14,733 nucleotides of DNA from Thiohalobacter sp. (GTDB lineage Bacteria; Pseudomonadota; Gammaproteobacteria; DSM-19610). Position numbers and translations under genes: made by a program. The DNA lies in the NCBI GenBank assembly GCA_027010005.1, contig JALVCM010000109.1, positions 1 through 14,733 on the forward strand, given 5' to 3'. Positions 1-8,379 of this stretch are shown in pieces. Each line of letters begins with the position of its first letter. Position 1 is the stretch's first letter. The notes under the pieces are model-generated. The model saw nothing but the letters and a program-made list of their open reading frames with translations, ran no database searches and was not told where the DNA came from.

Positions 1-1363
1 CTTGTTGCAGCAGCCAGTCTTCGCGGTGCGGTGTTGTGGCTGGCGTTGCAGGTGGTTGCGGTTCAGCTGACGTGTTCCCGGGCTGTTCGGCCGGAACGGT
101 TTCGGCCCCGGCAGCCGGGGTGGGCGATTCGCTCACGGGCAAACTATCCGGGGTGGTGTTTTCACGGCGGGTTGTGCTGGCGTCAGGTGTCACGGGTTCC
201 CTGGTGTCCTCGGCCTTTTGCACGGGTTCAGATTCGGATACAGGGACAGGGGCAGGTTCAGGCGCAGATTCAGTTGCCTGCGTCGTCGCTGTCGGTGCGG
301 CAGTGGTTACGGCGGTATCTGGCTGGAGGGCTTCGCTTGTGTCGGCATCAGCAGAGTGCTGCTCGCCGCCCGGCTGTTGTGCCTGATCAACGGCGAGATC
401 ACCGGGTGTTTTCGGTGGAACTTCGAGAGGCTGTTCGACTTCGGCAACAAGTGGCTCGGGCAGCGCGGCAGTTGGGACGCTTGCTTCATCCGGTGTGAAG
501 CGTTGCCAGCCCAGATAGCCGGCAAGGATGGCTATGACGAGTGAGGCGCCGATCCACAGCGGCGTGTTATATTTTTTCCGGATATTCGGTATGGGTGCAC
601 GTTGCTTGATTCGTGCACGCATATGATGTTCGACCAGTGATTCATTGGCCAGCCGGTTGATATGCCCGGGCCGACCGTCCGCCGATTTACAGATGGCGCG
701 TATCTCTGTTGGTGTGAAAGGGCTTTCACCGCTGTAGCCGGCGACAGCCAGCCGGTACATGAGATAGGCAGCGGTCTCTTCTTCCGTCAGCCGGGGGATC
801 TCCAGTGTCTGACAGGTGCGCTTGCTACCCAGTTGTTCCAGTATCGTGCGAACACGTTCGGTAATGTCCGCCGTGCCGAACAGCACGATACGCAGCCGGT
901 CCCCGTCCGGCAGGTCAATCAGTTCACAAAGGCGCCGGCAGGCAGGCTCACTGAGTTGTTCGGCATTATCGACAACAATCACCAGTTGCCGGGACGCTTC
1001 GCTTTGCGTTGCCCAGCGGACCAGCAGGGCCTTTTCATCCTCATCCGCCGGGGCGCCGATGACTTGCGCGAGGCTTTCGGTCAGTTGTTCGCCCTGGCTG
1101 CCGTCGATTGCACAGACTGTCCACTGCGGGTTGATGTGGCCCAGAAACTGTTCGAGCAGCGTACTCTTCCCGCTGCCATCCGGGCCGCTGACAATAACGA
1201 TCGACTCACTGAACTGGACCAGGTGGGTCAGCAGGTCGAGCCGTTGCATCAACGTACTGCCGGCGTAGAAGAATTCCGGGTCGATCTGTTCCTCGAAGGG
1301 GTGACGGCGCAGCGACCACGACTGCAGGTAGTCGGGTTGTCTCGCGCCGGCTGTTTCGTTCAT
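1..1363 (-). CDS. DamX/ExeA-like AAA ATPase with membrane helix and SPOR domain (C-terminus cut by window edge)
   Basis: The frame is open from an ATG at 1363 to the window edge, giving 454 residues. Residues 1-250 form an ExeA-type P-loop ATPase: Walker A GPDGSGKST at about 60-68, Walker B-like LVIVVDNAE at about 127-135, and a sensor-2-like RPGHINRLAN at about 231-240. A single membrane helix follows at about 268-286. Next comes a roughly 160-residue linker rich in Pro, Ala, Glu and Thr with no obvious fold. The last visible residues, EDWLLQQ, are typical of the start of a SPOR domain, which binds denuded septal peptidoglycan. The domain order implies a cytoplasmic ATPase, one membrane pass and a periplasmic SPOR domain. 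This resembles the AAA-SPOR protein after aroB in Pseudomonas and the DamX group; E. coli DamX is from memory shorter and lacks a full ATPase domain. A role in cell division is inferred. The start overlaps the stop of the WGR gene by 4 bp (ATGA), so translation is probably coupled. The antisense frames here are shadows. Confidence 0.88.
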   Translation of the reverse strand, partial: MNETAGARQPDYLQSWSLRRHPFEEQIDPEFFYAGSTLMQRLDLLTHLVQFSESIVIVSGPDGSGKSTLLEQFLGHINPQWTVCAIDGSQGEQLTESLAQVIGAPADEDEKALLVRWATQSEASRQLVIVVDNAEQLSEPACRRLCELIDLPDGDRLRIVLFGTADITERVRTILEQLGSKRTCQTLEIPRLTEEETAAYLMYRLAVAGYSGESPFTPTEIRAICKSADGRPGHINRLANESLVEHHMRARIKQRAPIPNIRKKYNTPLWIGASLVIAILAGYLGWQRFTPDEASVPTAALPEPLVAEVEQPLEVPPKTPGDLAVDQAQQPGGEQHSADADTSEALQPDTAVTTAAPTATTQATESAPEPAPVPVSESEPVQKAEDTREPVTPDASTTRRENTTPDSLPVSESPTPAAGAETVPAEQPGNTSAEPQPPATPATTPHREDWLLQQ

Positions 1364-1605
1364 GTCTGTGCCTGCATAAACACGACCTGGTAACCTTTTT
1401 TCAACTGTGCGTCACGGATTGACATCATGGCCTGTTCCGCCTGTTCACGATCAGTATAGTGGTCCTTGAGTATGCGTCCGCCGGCACCCTGGTAGCCCCA
1501 CTCACGCACAAGTGTCCAGCCGTCGATCAGGTCTTCCTGCAGGTGCAGGTGGTAAAACCTGGGTGGACCGGCGTCGCTGGGCGGAATTTGCATATAAATG
1601 CGCAT
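1360..1605 (-). CDS. Small WGR-domain protein
   Basis: An 81-residue protein that is essentially one WGR domain. The family core is visible as WTLVREWGYQGAGGRIL at residues 30-46, followed by a helix (about 52-69) and a closing strand (GYQVVFMQ, 71-78). WGR domains are named for a Trp-Gly-Arg motif; here it is spread as WGYQGAGGR. In PARPs and MolR-like proteins the domain is thought to bind nucleic acid, but nothing catalytic is fused here. A purine-rich ribosome binding site (AGGTAGAG) lies about 7 bases before the ATG at 1605, supporting that start over the Met at codon 5. It begins 27 bp after dgt and ends in a 4-bp overlap with the AAA-SPOR gene, so it is an operon member. Its function is unknown; a nucleic-acid-binding accessory is the most that can be inferred. 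Confidence 0.85.
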   Translation of the reverse strand: MRIYMQIPPSDAGPPRFYHLHLQEDLIDGWTLVREWGYQGAGGRILKDHYTDREQAEQAMMSIRDAQLKKGYQVVFMQAQT

Positions 1606-1632
1606 GTCTTGTCTCTACCTGGCACGCCGTGC

Positions 1633-2814
1633 TCAAGTCAGCTCTCCCGGGTTATATACCCGGTGATGTTCGCTAATGGCGTAGCGGTCGGTCATGCCGG
1701 CAATATAGTCGGCAACGGCACGCGCCTGGCCGGTTTCGCCCTGTTCAGCGCGCAGTGTGGCCACGTGTTCCTGTGCTTCATCCGGTAACAGCAGCGGGTC
1801 TTCGTTGAATGCAACAAACAGGTCGCTGATAACACGTCTTGCCTTGGCGCTCATCCGGTGGACACGGTAGTGCCGGTACAGGTGCTTGCGCAGGAACCGT
1901 TTCAGTTCCAGGTTGCGTTCCCGCATGGAGTCACTGAAGCTGACGAGTGGGCGGGGTTGTTGGCGCACCTCAGCGAGGCTGGCTGGCCGTGCATCGGCCA
2001 GTTGCGCCTGGCTGGTCTCGATCAGGTCGACAACCTGGCAGTTGATCAGTCGTCTTACGACTTCATGGATGACGCGCCGTTGTGACAGTGCAGGGTAGCG
2101 TTGCCTGACCTCGCTGTATTGCTCGGCAAACAACGGTACCTCGTTGAGCTGGTCGACCGCGATCAGGCCGGCACGCAAGCCGTCATCGACGTCGTGGCTG
2201 TTGTAGGCGATTTCGTCGGCAAGATTGGTGAGCTGGGCTTCCAGGCCGGGCTGCTGCTTTGCCAGGAAACGTTCCCCGACATCACCCAGTTCGGCAGCGT
2301 TTTTTGCCGAGCAGTGTTTAAGGATGCCTTCACGTGTTTCAAAGGTCAGGTTGAGGCCGGGGAAATCGGCGTATTTTTCTTCCAGTTCGTCGACCACACG
2401 CAACGACTGCAGGTTATGTTCAAAACCACCGTAGTCTGTCATGCAGGCGTTCAGCGCGTCCTGCCCGGCGTGCCCGAAGGGTGTGTGTCCAAGGTCATGC
2501 GCCAGCGCGATGGCTTCGGTCAGATCTTCATTCAGTCGCATGGCACGGGCAATGGAGCGTGCAATCTGTGCCACCTCGATAGAGTGTGTCAGGCGCGTCC
2601 GGAACAGGTCGCCTTCATGATTCACGAAGACCTGGGTTTTGTATTCAAGCCGGCGAAATGCCGCTGCATGGATAATCCGGTCGCGGTCGCGCTGGTATTC
2701 ACTGCGGTAATTGGGGGCTGGCTCGGTGTGACGGCGGCCGGCGGATATTGCATCCCTGACGGCATAGGGTGCCAGCCCGGTTTCGTGTCCGAATTCCTCT
2801 GGCAGGCTGTTCAT
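1633..2814 (-). CDS. dgt: dGTP triphosphohydrolase-like HD-domain protein
   Basis: A 393-residue member of the dGTPase family (the shorter 'dGTPase-like' subfamily), which hydrolyses dNTPs to deoxynucleoside and triphosphate and so trims the dNTP pool in the cytoplasm. The HD-superfamily metal site is visible: His77 in [12 protein letters not shown], His106-Asp107 in [15 protein letters not shown], and probably Asp200 in [11 protein letters not shown]. The conserved N-terminal stretch [21 protein letters not shown] (about 42-62) is also typical. The ATG overlaps the aroB stop by 4 bp (ATGA) and there is no strong ribosome binding site, so expression probably depends on translational coupling to aroB. 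Position after aroB is, from memory, common in beta- and gammaproteobacteria. Substrate preference (dGTP or other dNTPs) cannot be read from sequence. Confidence 0.93.
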   Translation of the reverse strand: MNSLPEEFGHETGLAPYAVRDAISAGRRHTEPAPNYRSEYQRDRDRIIHAAAFRRLEYKTQVFVNHEGDLFRTRLTHSIEVAQIARSIARAMRLNEDLTEAIALAHDLGHTPFGHAGQDALNACMTDYGGFEHNLQSLRVVDELEEKYADFPGLNLTFETREGILKHCSAKNAAELGDVGERFLAKQQPGLEAQLTNLADEIAYNSHDVDDGLRAGLIAVDQLNEVPLFAEQYSEVRQRYPALSQRRVIHEVVRRLINCQVVDLIETSQAQLADARPASLAEVRQQPRPLVSFSDSMRERNLELKRFLRKHLYRHYRVHRMSAKARRVISDLFVAFNEDPLLLPDEAQEHVATLRAEQGETGQARAVADYIAGMTDRYAISEHHRVYNPGELT

Positions 2815-3908
2815 GAACCCGTCAGCGGCAGGTTCTGGTTGAGTGTTTCATCCAGCCGCCGGTTATCGTACTCGGCGGTAATCTTCGCTGCACCGATGGC
2901 GTCGAGCAATACCAGTCGCAGACCGTCGTCCATGGCTTTCTTGTCGACTGCCATGAGTTCCAGAAAACGTTCACGGCTGATTTCCCCGGGCGGGTCGGTT
3001 GGCAGCCGGGCCTTTTCAAGCAGGGCACGAATGCGTGCGACATCGGCCTGGCTTATCCAGCCGTGGCGCGCGGACAGGTCGGCCGCCATGGCCATGCCGG
3101 CCGCCACGGCTTCGCCGTGCAACCAGTTACCGTAACCCATGCCGGTTTCAATGGCGTGTCCAAAGGTGTGGCCAAGATTGAGCAGGGCACGCTTGCCGCT
3201 TTCCCGTTCATCGGCAGCGACAATTTCCGCCTTGCAGCGGCAGGAGCGCTCGATGGCATACACCAGTGCCTCGGTGTCACGCTCCAGCAGGCGCGTCATG
3301 TTGGCTTCCAGCCACTCGAAAAAGGCCCGGTCCTCGATCAGGCCGTACTTGATGACCTCGGCGATGCCGGCCGACAACTGGCGGTCATCCAGCGTATTGA
3401 GGGTATCGGTATCTGCCAGTACCAGGCGCGGCTGGTGAAAAGCACCGATCATGTTCTTGCCAAGCGGGTGGTTGACGCCGGTTTTGCCGCCGACCGATGA
3501 ATCCACCTGGGCCAGCAGCGTGGTAGGGATTTGGATAAAGTCCACACCGCGCTGGTAACAGGCTGCGGCAAATCCCACCATGTCGCCGACCACACCACCC
3601 CCCAGCGCTACCAGGCAGCAGGAGCGGTTGAAGCGTTTTTCCAGCAGGGCGTCAAAAATCGAGTTCAGCACCTCGAGGGTTTTGTACTGCTCGCCATCCG
3701 GCAGGACCAGCTGTTCGAGCCGGTAGTCCTGCAATGCCTCGCAAACGTTATCCATATACAGGGGGGCGACTGTGTCGTTACTGACAACCATGACCTGGCG
3801 CCCGCGAATGGCGGGTTTATAGAGCGCTGTCTGCGACAGCAGGCCCGGCCCGATGTGTATCGGGTAGCTGCGTTCGCCCAGTTCAAGTTGCAGGGTTTGA
3901 GTGATCAT
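2811..3908 (-). CDS. aroB: 3-dehydroquinate synthase
   Basis: A 365-residue AroB, the usual length. It converts DAHP to 3-dehydroquinate, the second step of the shikimate pathway, using NAD and a divalent metal in the cytoplasm. The NAD-binding segment [18 protein letters not shown] lies at 99-116, the substrate-binding [20 protein letters not shown] at 128-147, and the metal ligands are Glu184 (AEVIKYGL), His247 ([11 protein letters not shown]) and His264 (LHGEAVAAG). No key residue is missing. The start lies 3 bp after the aroK stop without a visible ribosome binding site, implying re-initiation by ribosomes finishing aroK. The stop overlaps the dgt start by 4 bp. aroK-aroB adjacency is the classical arrangement; transcription is probably tied to the same unit as dgt, the WGR gene and the AAA-SPOR gene. 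Confidence 0.97.
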   Translation of the reverse strand: MITQTLQLELGERSYPIHIGPGLLSQTALYKPAIRGRQVMVVSNDTVAPLYMDNVCEALQDYRLEQLVLPDGEQYKTLEVLNSIFDALLEKRFNRSCCLVALGGGVVGDMVGFAAACYQRGVDFIQIPTTLLAQVDSSVGGKTGVNHPLGKNMIGAFHQPRLVLADTDTLNTLDDRQLSAGIAEVIKYGLIEDRAFFEWLEANMTRLLERDTEALVYAIERSCRCKAEIVAADERESGKRALLNLGHTFGHAIETGMGYGNWLHGEAVAAGMAMAADLSARHGWISQADVARIRALLEKARLPTDPPGEISRERFLELMAVDKKAMDDGLRLVLLDAIGAAKITAEYDNRRLDETLNQNLPLTGS

Positions 3909-3911
3909 GGC

Positions 3912-4448
3912 TCAAGGATAAGGGGGTGACTGGTTTTCCTCAACAAAGTGCGTGATTTTCTGTACTACGTCACGCACCTTGCAGCCATCGGTTTCGATGA
4001 TAAAATCAGCGACTTCCCGATAAAGCGGGTCACGCTCGGCGAGCAGTTGTTCCAGTTTTTCGCGTGGGTTGTCAGTTTGCAGCAACGGGCGGTTCCGGTC
4101 ATGTGCGGTGCGTTGCAGTTGCTGATCCACAGAGGTTTGCAGGTAAATGACCGTACCGCGGCTGGCCAGGTGTTTGCGGTTTTGTGGGTCCAGTACGGCA
4201 CCGCCCCCGGTGGCAAGTACGATTCCCGGTGTGCCCGACAACTCGTCGATGACTTCCTGCTCGCGCTTGCGGAATCCGGATTCTCCTTCCAATTCAAAGA
4301 CTAACGGGATATCCACACCGGTTCGTGCTTCAATTTCCCTGTCGCTGTCGATGAATCTGAGGTCGAGTGCCCGTGCCAGCTTGCGGCCAATGGTGGATTT
4401 GCCAGCCCCCATGGGGCCGACCAAAAAAAAACTGCCCGGCATTTTCAT
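3912..4448 (-). CDS. aroK: Shikimate kinase
   Basis: A 178-residue shikimate kinase that phosphorylates shikimate at the 3-hydroxyl using ATP. Walker A GPMGAGKST is at 11-19. Shikimate-contacting residues are visible as Asp36 (FIDSD), Arg60 and the GGG at 81-83. The lid arginine lies in DRNRPLL (about 117-123), followed by RDPLYREVAD. Two in-frame ATG codons (4448 and 4442) fit the family N-terminus MKMPGSFFLVGPMGAG; no better upstream start or ribosome binding site is seen. Oddly, both ATGs sit inside a perfect hairpin that is followed by nine T on the coding strand, so this start overlaps an intrinsic terminator (see the terminator entry). The gene follows pilQ by 43 bp and is followed by aroB after 3 bp. 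Confidence 0.96.
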   Translation of the reverse strand: MKMPGSFFLVGPMGAGKSTIGRKLARALDLRFIDSDREIEARTGVDIPLVFELEGESGFRKREQEVIDELSGTPGIVLATGGGAVLDPQNRKHLASRGTVIYLQTSVDQQLQRTAHDRNRPLLQTDNPREKLEQLLAERDPLYREVADFIIETDGCKVRDVVQKITHFVEENQSPPYP

Positions 4449-4457
4449 GCCGGGCAG
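4423..4457 (-). terminator. Intrinsic terminator overlapping the aroK start codon
   Basis: On the minus strand an 11-bp perfect stem (CTGCCCGGCAT paired with ATGCCGGGCAG) encloses a GAAA tetraloop and is followed at once by nine T (4431-4423). This is a classical rho-independent terminator placed 35 bp after the pilQ stop. It would end pilMNOPQ transcripts. Its stem and loop contain both candidate aroK ATG codons, and the T-run encodes the Phe-Phe of AroK (SFFLVG). Some of the T-run could be coding constraint, but the perfect stem just upstream is not explained by that. Termination efficiency is not known. Confidence 0.85.
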
Positions 4458-4491
4458 ATATGCCAGAAATTCAGGCTGTGTACAAGTCGGG

Positions 4492-6645
4492 CTACTGGAT
4501 ACTGATGCCCTGCTTGATGAGTTTCGGGGTCACGAAGATGAGCATTTCACTCTTGTTGTTGGTTTTACGCTCGGTCCTGAACAGCCAGCCGACACCCGGC
4601 AGCTCGCCAAAGAAGGGAACACGTTCCGCTTCCTTGCCGCGCTCCTGCTCGTAAATACCACCGAGAACCAGGGTTTCACCATTGTCGACCAGAACCCGTG
4701 TTTCGACATTACGGGTATCGATACTGGGGACGCCGGCAAAGATCTGGCCCACGCTGTCCTTGCTGACCTTCAGGTCCATGATGATGCGGTCATCCGGCGT
4801 GATCTGGGGTGTGACCCGCAGTTCCAGTACGGCTTCCTTGAAGGTCACCGCTGTTGCACCACTTGAAGACGCACGCTGGTAGGGTATTTCGACACCCTGC
4901 TGGATAACGGCTTCCTGCTGATTGGAGGTAATGACACGCGGACTGGAGATCACTTCACCGCGATCTTCCAGTTGCATGGCGCTCAGTTCCAGTGCCAGCA
5001 GGTTGCTGCCCAGTTTGCCCAGTGCGATGCCCAGGGCACCGGAAGGGTTGGTAGCCGGAAGATTGACCAGCAGTCCTTCGTTACCGCTGCCGCCCGGGAC
5101 TTCGTAGGCGGTGATGGTATCTGCGTAATTGACGTCACCATTCTGTTTGCCACCCAGGACAAACTGGGTTTCATTGTCACGTGCCGTGCTGTTGTGACTG
5201 AGGCCGAACTTGACGCCCAGTTCGCGGGCGAAGTCATTGTTGGCCAGCACAATACGTGACTCGATCAGTACCTGGCGTACCGGGATATCCAGGCGGGCGA
5301 CCAGGCGGCGGATCTGCTCCAGCTTCTCAGCCGTATCCTGGATGAGCAGTGTATTGGTGCGTTCATCAACAGACACCTTGCCGCGCTCCGACATCTGTGA
5401 GCTGTCTTCAGAGCTCAGCAGGTCGGCAAGGTCGGTGGCCTTGGCATAGTTGACCTGGATAAGGTCAGAATACAGCGGTGCCAGTTCCTCGATCTGTTTC
5501 ATCGACTCAAGTTCGAGTTTTTCACGTGCGGCGATTTCCTCGCTCGGTGCGATCAGGATGACATTGCCATTTTCACGCTTGGCAAGGCCCTTGGTCTTCA
5601 GCACGATATCCAGTGCCTGGTCCCAGGGAACATTCTGCATGCGCAGGCTCAGGTTGCCGGTGACAGAGTCACTGACCACGATATTCTGGCCGGTGAAGTC
5701 AGACAGCAACTGCAGGACCGAACGAACCTCGATGTCCTGAAAGTTGAGGGACAGGCGCTCGCCGGTGTAACCGAACTCTTCTTTCTTCGCCAGTTCCTTT
5801 TCTTCCTTGGTGGTTTCGCGCACTTCGACCGTAAACTGGTTATCGCTCTGGTAGGCGAGGTGTTCATATTCGCCAATCGGTGTGATTTCCATGCGAACGC
5901 CGTCGCGTTTGTTTTCGGTGTCAACCAGTTTCACCGGTGTGGCGAAATCGGTGACATCCAGGCGGCGTTCCAGCTCTTCCGGCAGCGTTGCGCCGGCAAA
6001 ATCCAGAACGATCTTTCCGGCTTCCTGTCGCATGTCGACCGGGATAGACGGGTCAGACAGTGTGACGATGACACGGCCTTCACCCTGTTCACCACGGCGG
6101 AAGTCAATGCCTGTAATCGTGGGGGTGATGCTCGCAGCACTGTTACCAGAGGTGGCAGTTGTGCTTGCAGGCGCGGCTGTTTCAATACGCTGGCCCGAGC
6201 TGCCAAGTGTGACAATAATCCTGTTGCCTTCGGTACGGGTTTCGTAGGGCACCATTTCAAAAAGGTTGAGTACTACACGGGTGCGACCCTTGACCTCGAC
6301 CGCGGTGACGCTCTTGGCGGGGCCTATGCCGATGGTCTGTGAACGCTTGGCAAGTTCACTTTTTGTTGCAGGCAGATCGAAAGCAATACGCGCCGGGTTA
6401 TCGATGGTAAAGCTGGCCGGGTTGGAGACAGGTTGCTTCAGCTCAAAGGTGATTTGTACCTGGTTGCCGGGCAGTCCTGCAAAATTGATGTTTTTGAGAC
6501 TGTTCAGTTCAGGCGCTGCGGCACCTGCAGTCTGCAGACCGGCGGCAAACAACATGCCCAGGATAAAAATCCTGTTCAGTGTATGGGCGGCCGACCACGT
6601 TGCGATTCGCGCGGCATCCTTCCACATGGTGTGAATTGCATTCAT
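4492..6645 (-). CDS. pilQ: Type IV pilus outer-membrane secretin PilQ
   Basis: PilQ forms the multimeric outer-membrane channel for the type IV pilus and, in competent bacteria, for DNA uptake. With the ATG at 6645 it has 717 residues. A signal peptide with an unusually long N-region has its hydrophobic core at about 26-40 and ends near AGAAA at 40-44. Two AMIN domains (about 46-148 and 175-275) should bind peptidoglycan; then come a secretin N0/STN domain (about 296-370), a NolW-type N1 domain (about 390-455) and the secretin core (about 560-712) with the signature VPFFGELPGVGWLFR at 676-690. An upstream in-frame ATG at 6660 abuts the pilP stop, but GGAG placed 9 bases before 6645 favours the shorter start. 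It is the last gene of pilMNOPQ, and an intrinsic terminator follows 35 bp after its stop. Confidence 0.97.
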   Translation of the reverse strand: MNAIHTMWKDAARIATWSAAHTLNRIFILGMLFAAGLQTAGAAAPELNSLKNINFAGLPGNQVQITFELKQPVSNPASFTIDNPARIAFDLPATKSELAKRSQTIGIGPAKSVTAVEVKGRTRVVLNLFEMVPYETRTEGNRIIVTLGSSGQRIETAAPASTTATSGNSAASITPTITGIDFRRGEQGEGRVIVTLSDPSIPVDMRQEAGKIVLDFAGATLPEELERRLDVTDFATPVKLVDTENKRDGVRMEITPIGEYEHLAYQSDNQFTVEVRETTKEEKELAKKEEFGYTGERLSLNFQDIEVRSVLQLLSDFTGQNIVVSDSVTGNLSLRMQNVPWDQALDIVLKTKGLAKRENGNVILIAPSEEIAAREKLELESMKQIEELAPLYSDLIQVNYAKATDLADLLSSEDSSQMSERGKVSVDERTNTLLIQDTAEKLEQIRRLVARLDIPVRQVLIESRIVLANNDFARELGVKFGLSHNSTARDNETQFVLGGKQNGDVNYADTITAYEVPGGSGNEGLLVNLPATNPSGALGIALGKLGSNLLALELSAMQLEDRGEVISSPRVITSNQQEAVIQQGVEIPYQRASSSGATAVTFKEAVLELRVTPQITPDDRIIMDLKVSKDSVGQIFAGVPSIDTRNVETRVLVDNGETLVLGGIYEQERGKEAERVPFFGELPGVGWLFRTERKTNNKSEMLIFVTPKLIKQGISIQ

Positions 6646-6660
6646 CGTTTTTATCTCCAT

Positions 6661-7215
6661 TTACTCGCTGAGTGCCAGTGATGCCTGGCGTTCTATCCAT
6701 CCCCCGAGGCCATCAGGCACGATCTCGGTCAGTTCTACTTCGGATTCCGTGATATTGACAATCTTGCCATGGTTCTGGCCCAGGTAGTTGCCCGGTTTGA
6801 CGCGGTGAATGGTGCTGTCGCTCATGCGTACCAGGGCCCATGACATGCCGTCACGTCCAAGTGTTCCCACCATGCGCAGGCCATCCAGTGGCTCGGACTC
6901 AAGGGGTTCGCGTGGCCGGTTGAAGTCAGGAGAGATACCGCCATTCGAAGCTTGCGCAACCTGTGATTTTGGCGTTGAGTACGAAGGCGGCGTGAAAGGG
7001 TCACGTGCATTCATGGCCTGATAGAGGTGCGTTTCAAAAGGCGAGAATTCAGGTAGCGGTTCTACCCGGGCAGTTTGTCTGGATTTGACCGAGTCGACGT
7101 AGCTGCGCAGGTCTTCGGTATTGTTTCCGGCACAACCCGCGATACCGCCGGCCAGCAGGCCTGCAATGGCAAAACGCACGAGTGAATTCAGTTTTCCCAG
7201 TGAGTGATTCTTCAT
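6661..7215 (-). CDS. pilP: Type IV pilus assembly lipoprotein PilP
   Basis: A 184-residue PilP. The N-terminus has a lipoprotein signal ending in the lipobox IAGC, with the predicted lipidated Cys at residue 28. A flexible, proline-containing region with the conserved DPFTPP (72-77) follows, then a compact beta domain (about 108-180; LDGLRMVGTL, WALV, VKPGNYLGQNHGKI), the HR domain that contacts the N0 domain of PilQ. PilP joins the inner-membrane PilMNO complex to the secretin. The start overlaps the pilO stop by 4 bp and is preceded by a strong purine-rich ribosome binding site (GGAAGGGGG). The residue after the lipidated Cys is Ala rather than Asp. Confidence 0.96.
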   Translation of the reverse strand: MKNHSLGKLNSLVRFAIAGLLAGGIAGCAGNNTEDLRSYVDSVKSRQTARVEPLPEFSPFETHLYQAMNARDPFTPPSYSTPKSQVAQASNGGISPDFNRPREPLESEPLDGLRMVGTLGRDGMSWALVRMSDSTIHRVKPGNYLGQNHGKIVNITESEVELTEIVPDGLGGWIERQASLALSE

Positions 7216-7811
7216 TGGGCGCCCCCTTCCTCTTCTTCATCCAGGTAACGATAGGTTTTCGCAAGGATGTCCATGGTCAGTTTGCCTTCTTCCTTGTTTT
7301 CAGTAATGTTCACATCATGGACCGTGACGATACGCGGCAGTGCAGCGATACCGCTGACGAATTCACCGAATTCGTGGTAGTCACCCTTGACGCGGATGCT
7401 GATCGGAAGTTCTGCGTAGAATTCCTTTGGCACCTCGGCCTGTGGTTTGAACAGTTCAAATTCCAGTCCGGCAGCGAGACCGGTCTGGGAAATATCCACC
7501 AGCAGTTCCGCCACTTCGGTTTTGTTGGGCAGCTGACGCAGCATGGCACCGAAAGATTCACGCATCTCTGCCAGCTGCTGTTCGTAGGCTTCCAGGTTTG
7601 CGGCTTTCCGTGCACGGTTTTCGAATGTCGTGCGCAGCTGAACTTCCTTGCGCTCGGATTTCTCAAGCTGGGTGCGCTGGTCCTTGATGTCCAGCCAGTA
7701 GCCTGCTGCCAGAACACCGGCAAACACCAGGGCGATAACAAAGACCCTTGCCGGCAATGGCCAGTTGGCAATGTTGCTCAGGTCGAGTTCATTGAGTTCT
7801 GAAAGATCCAT
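7212..7811 (-). CDS. pilO: Type IV pilus inner-membrane protein PilO
   Basis: A 199-residue bitopic PilO: a short cytoplasmic N-terminus, one membrane helix (about 22-40, RVFVIALVFAGVLAAGYWL), a periplasmic coiled coil (about 42-95) and a ferredoxin-like C-terminal domain (about 100-190; KTEVAELLVDISQTGLAAGL, then GDYHEFGEFVSGIAALPRIV). It heterodimerises with PilN and contacts PilP in the alignment subcomplex of the pilus machine. The start shares one base with the pilN stop (TGATG) and has a strong GGAGGAG ribosome binding site. The C-terminus ends in an acidic run (DEEEEGGAQ). Confidence 0.96.
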   Translation of the reverse strand: MDLSELNELDLSNIANWPLPARVFVIALVFAGVLAAGYWLDIKDQRTQLEKSERKEVQLRTTFENRARKAANLEAYEQQLAEMRESFGAMLRQLPNKTEVAELLVDISQTGLAAGLEFELFKPQAEVPKEFYAELPISIRVKGDYHEFGEFVSGIAALPRIVTVHDVNITENKEEGKLTMDILAKTYRYLDEEEEGGAQ

Positions 7812-8379
7812 CAGCTCTTCTCCTCCGCAGCTTCCTCAGACGGAGCAATCTGGTTGGCACGCAACACAAAGGTTGCGGTCCGGCGGTTGTCGTCTTCCCT
7901 GGTTTCGATAACATCGAGGCGTGGCTTTCCGATCCACTGTGAGTTATCAATATTGCGCATGTAGGCAGATACCCTGGCATTCGACTGGGCAATGCCACTC
8001 ATGGTCAGCGATGTACCTTTCTGGGTAATCGAGTTCAGGTAAACACCGTCCGGCAGGGTGTAGACCAGTTCATCCATCAAATGAACGCTCTGCGGGCGAC
8101 TGTGCTGCAGTTGCTGGATAATATCCATGCGTGCCAGCAGGGCGGCCTTGGTTTTTTCAAGGTCCTTGATTTTGGCGATCTTTTTGTCGAGTGCGGCAAT
8201 TTCAGTGTCGAGAAACTTGTTGCGGTTGTTCTGCTGGTCAATCAGACCGCTGATCTGCATGTGCATCAGCAATACCAGGAGTCCACCAACAATAGCGCTG
8301 CCAACGCCGATAACGGCAAACTGCTGCTGTTTCTCTTTGCGAAGTTCTTCGCGCCAGGGGAGTAGATTGATATGAGCCA

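Noticed and set aside
662..1393. Plus-strand frame (243 codons) opposite the AAA ATPase
   Set aside because: Antisense to the Walker-motif-bearing ATPase frame; no domain and no ribosome binding site of note.
2101..3135. Long plus-strand frame (344 codons) opposite dgt and aroB
   Set aside because: It lies antisense to two unmistakable, fully conserved genes, has low-complexity cysteine- and serine-rich translation and no recognisable domain; a shadow of high-GC coding sequence.
4147..4866. Plus-strand frame spanning aroK and the end of pilQ
   Set aside because: Antisense to both genes and across the terminator; the protein has no family features.
6646..6660. Upstream ATG for pilQ at 6660
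   Set aside because: It abuts the pilP stop with no spacing for a ribosome binding site, while GGAG sits correctly for the ATG at 6645.
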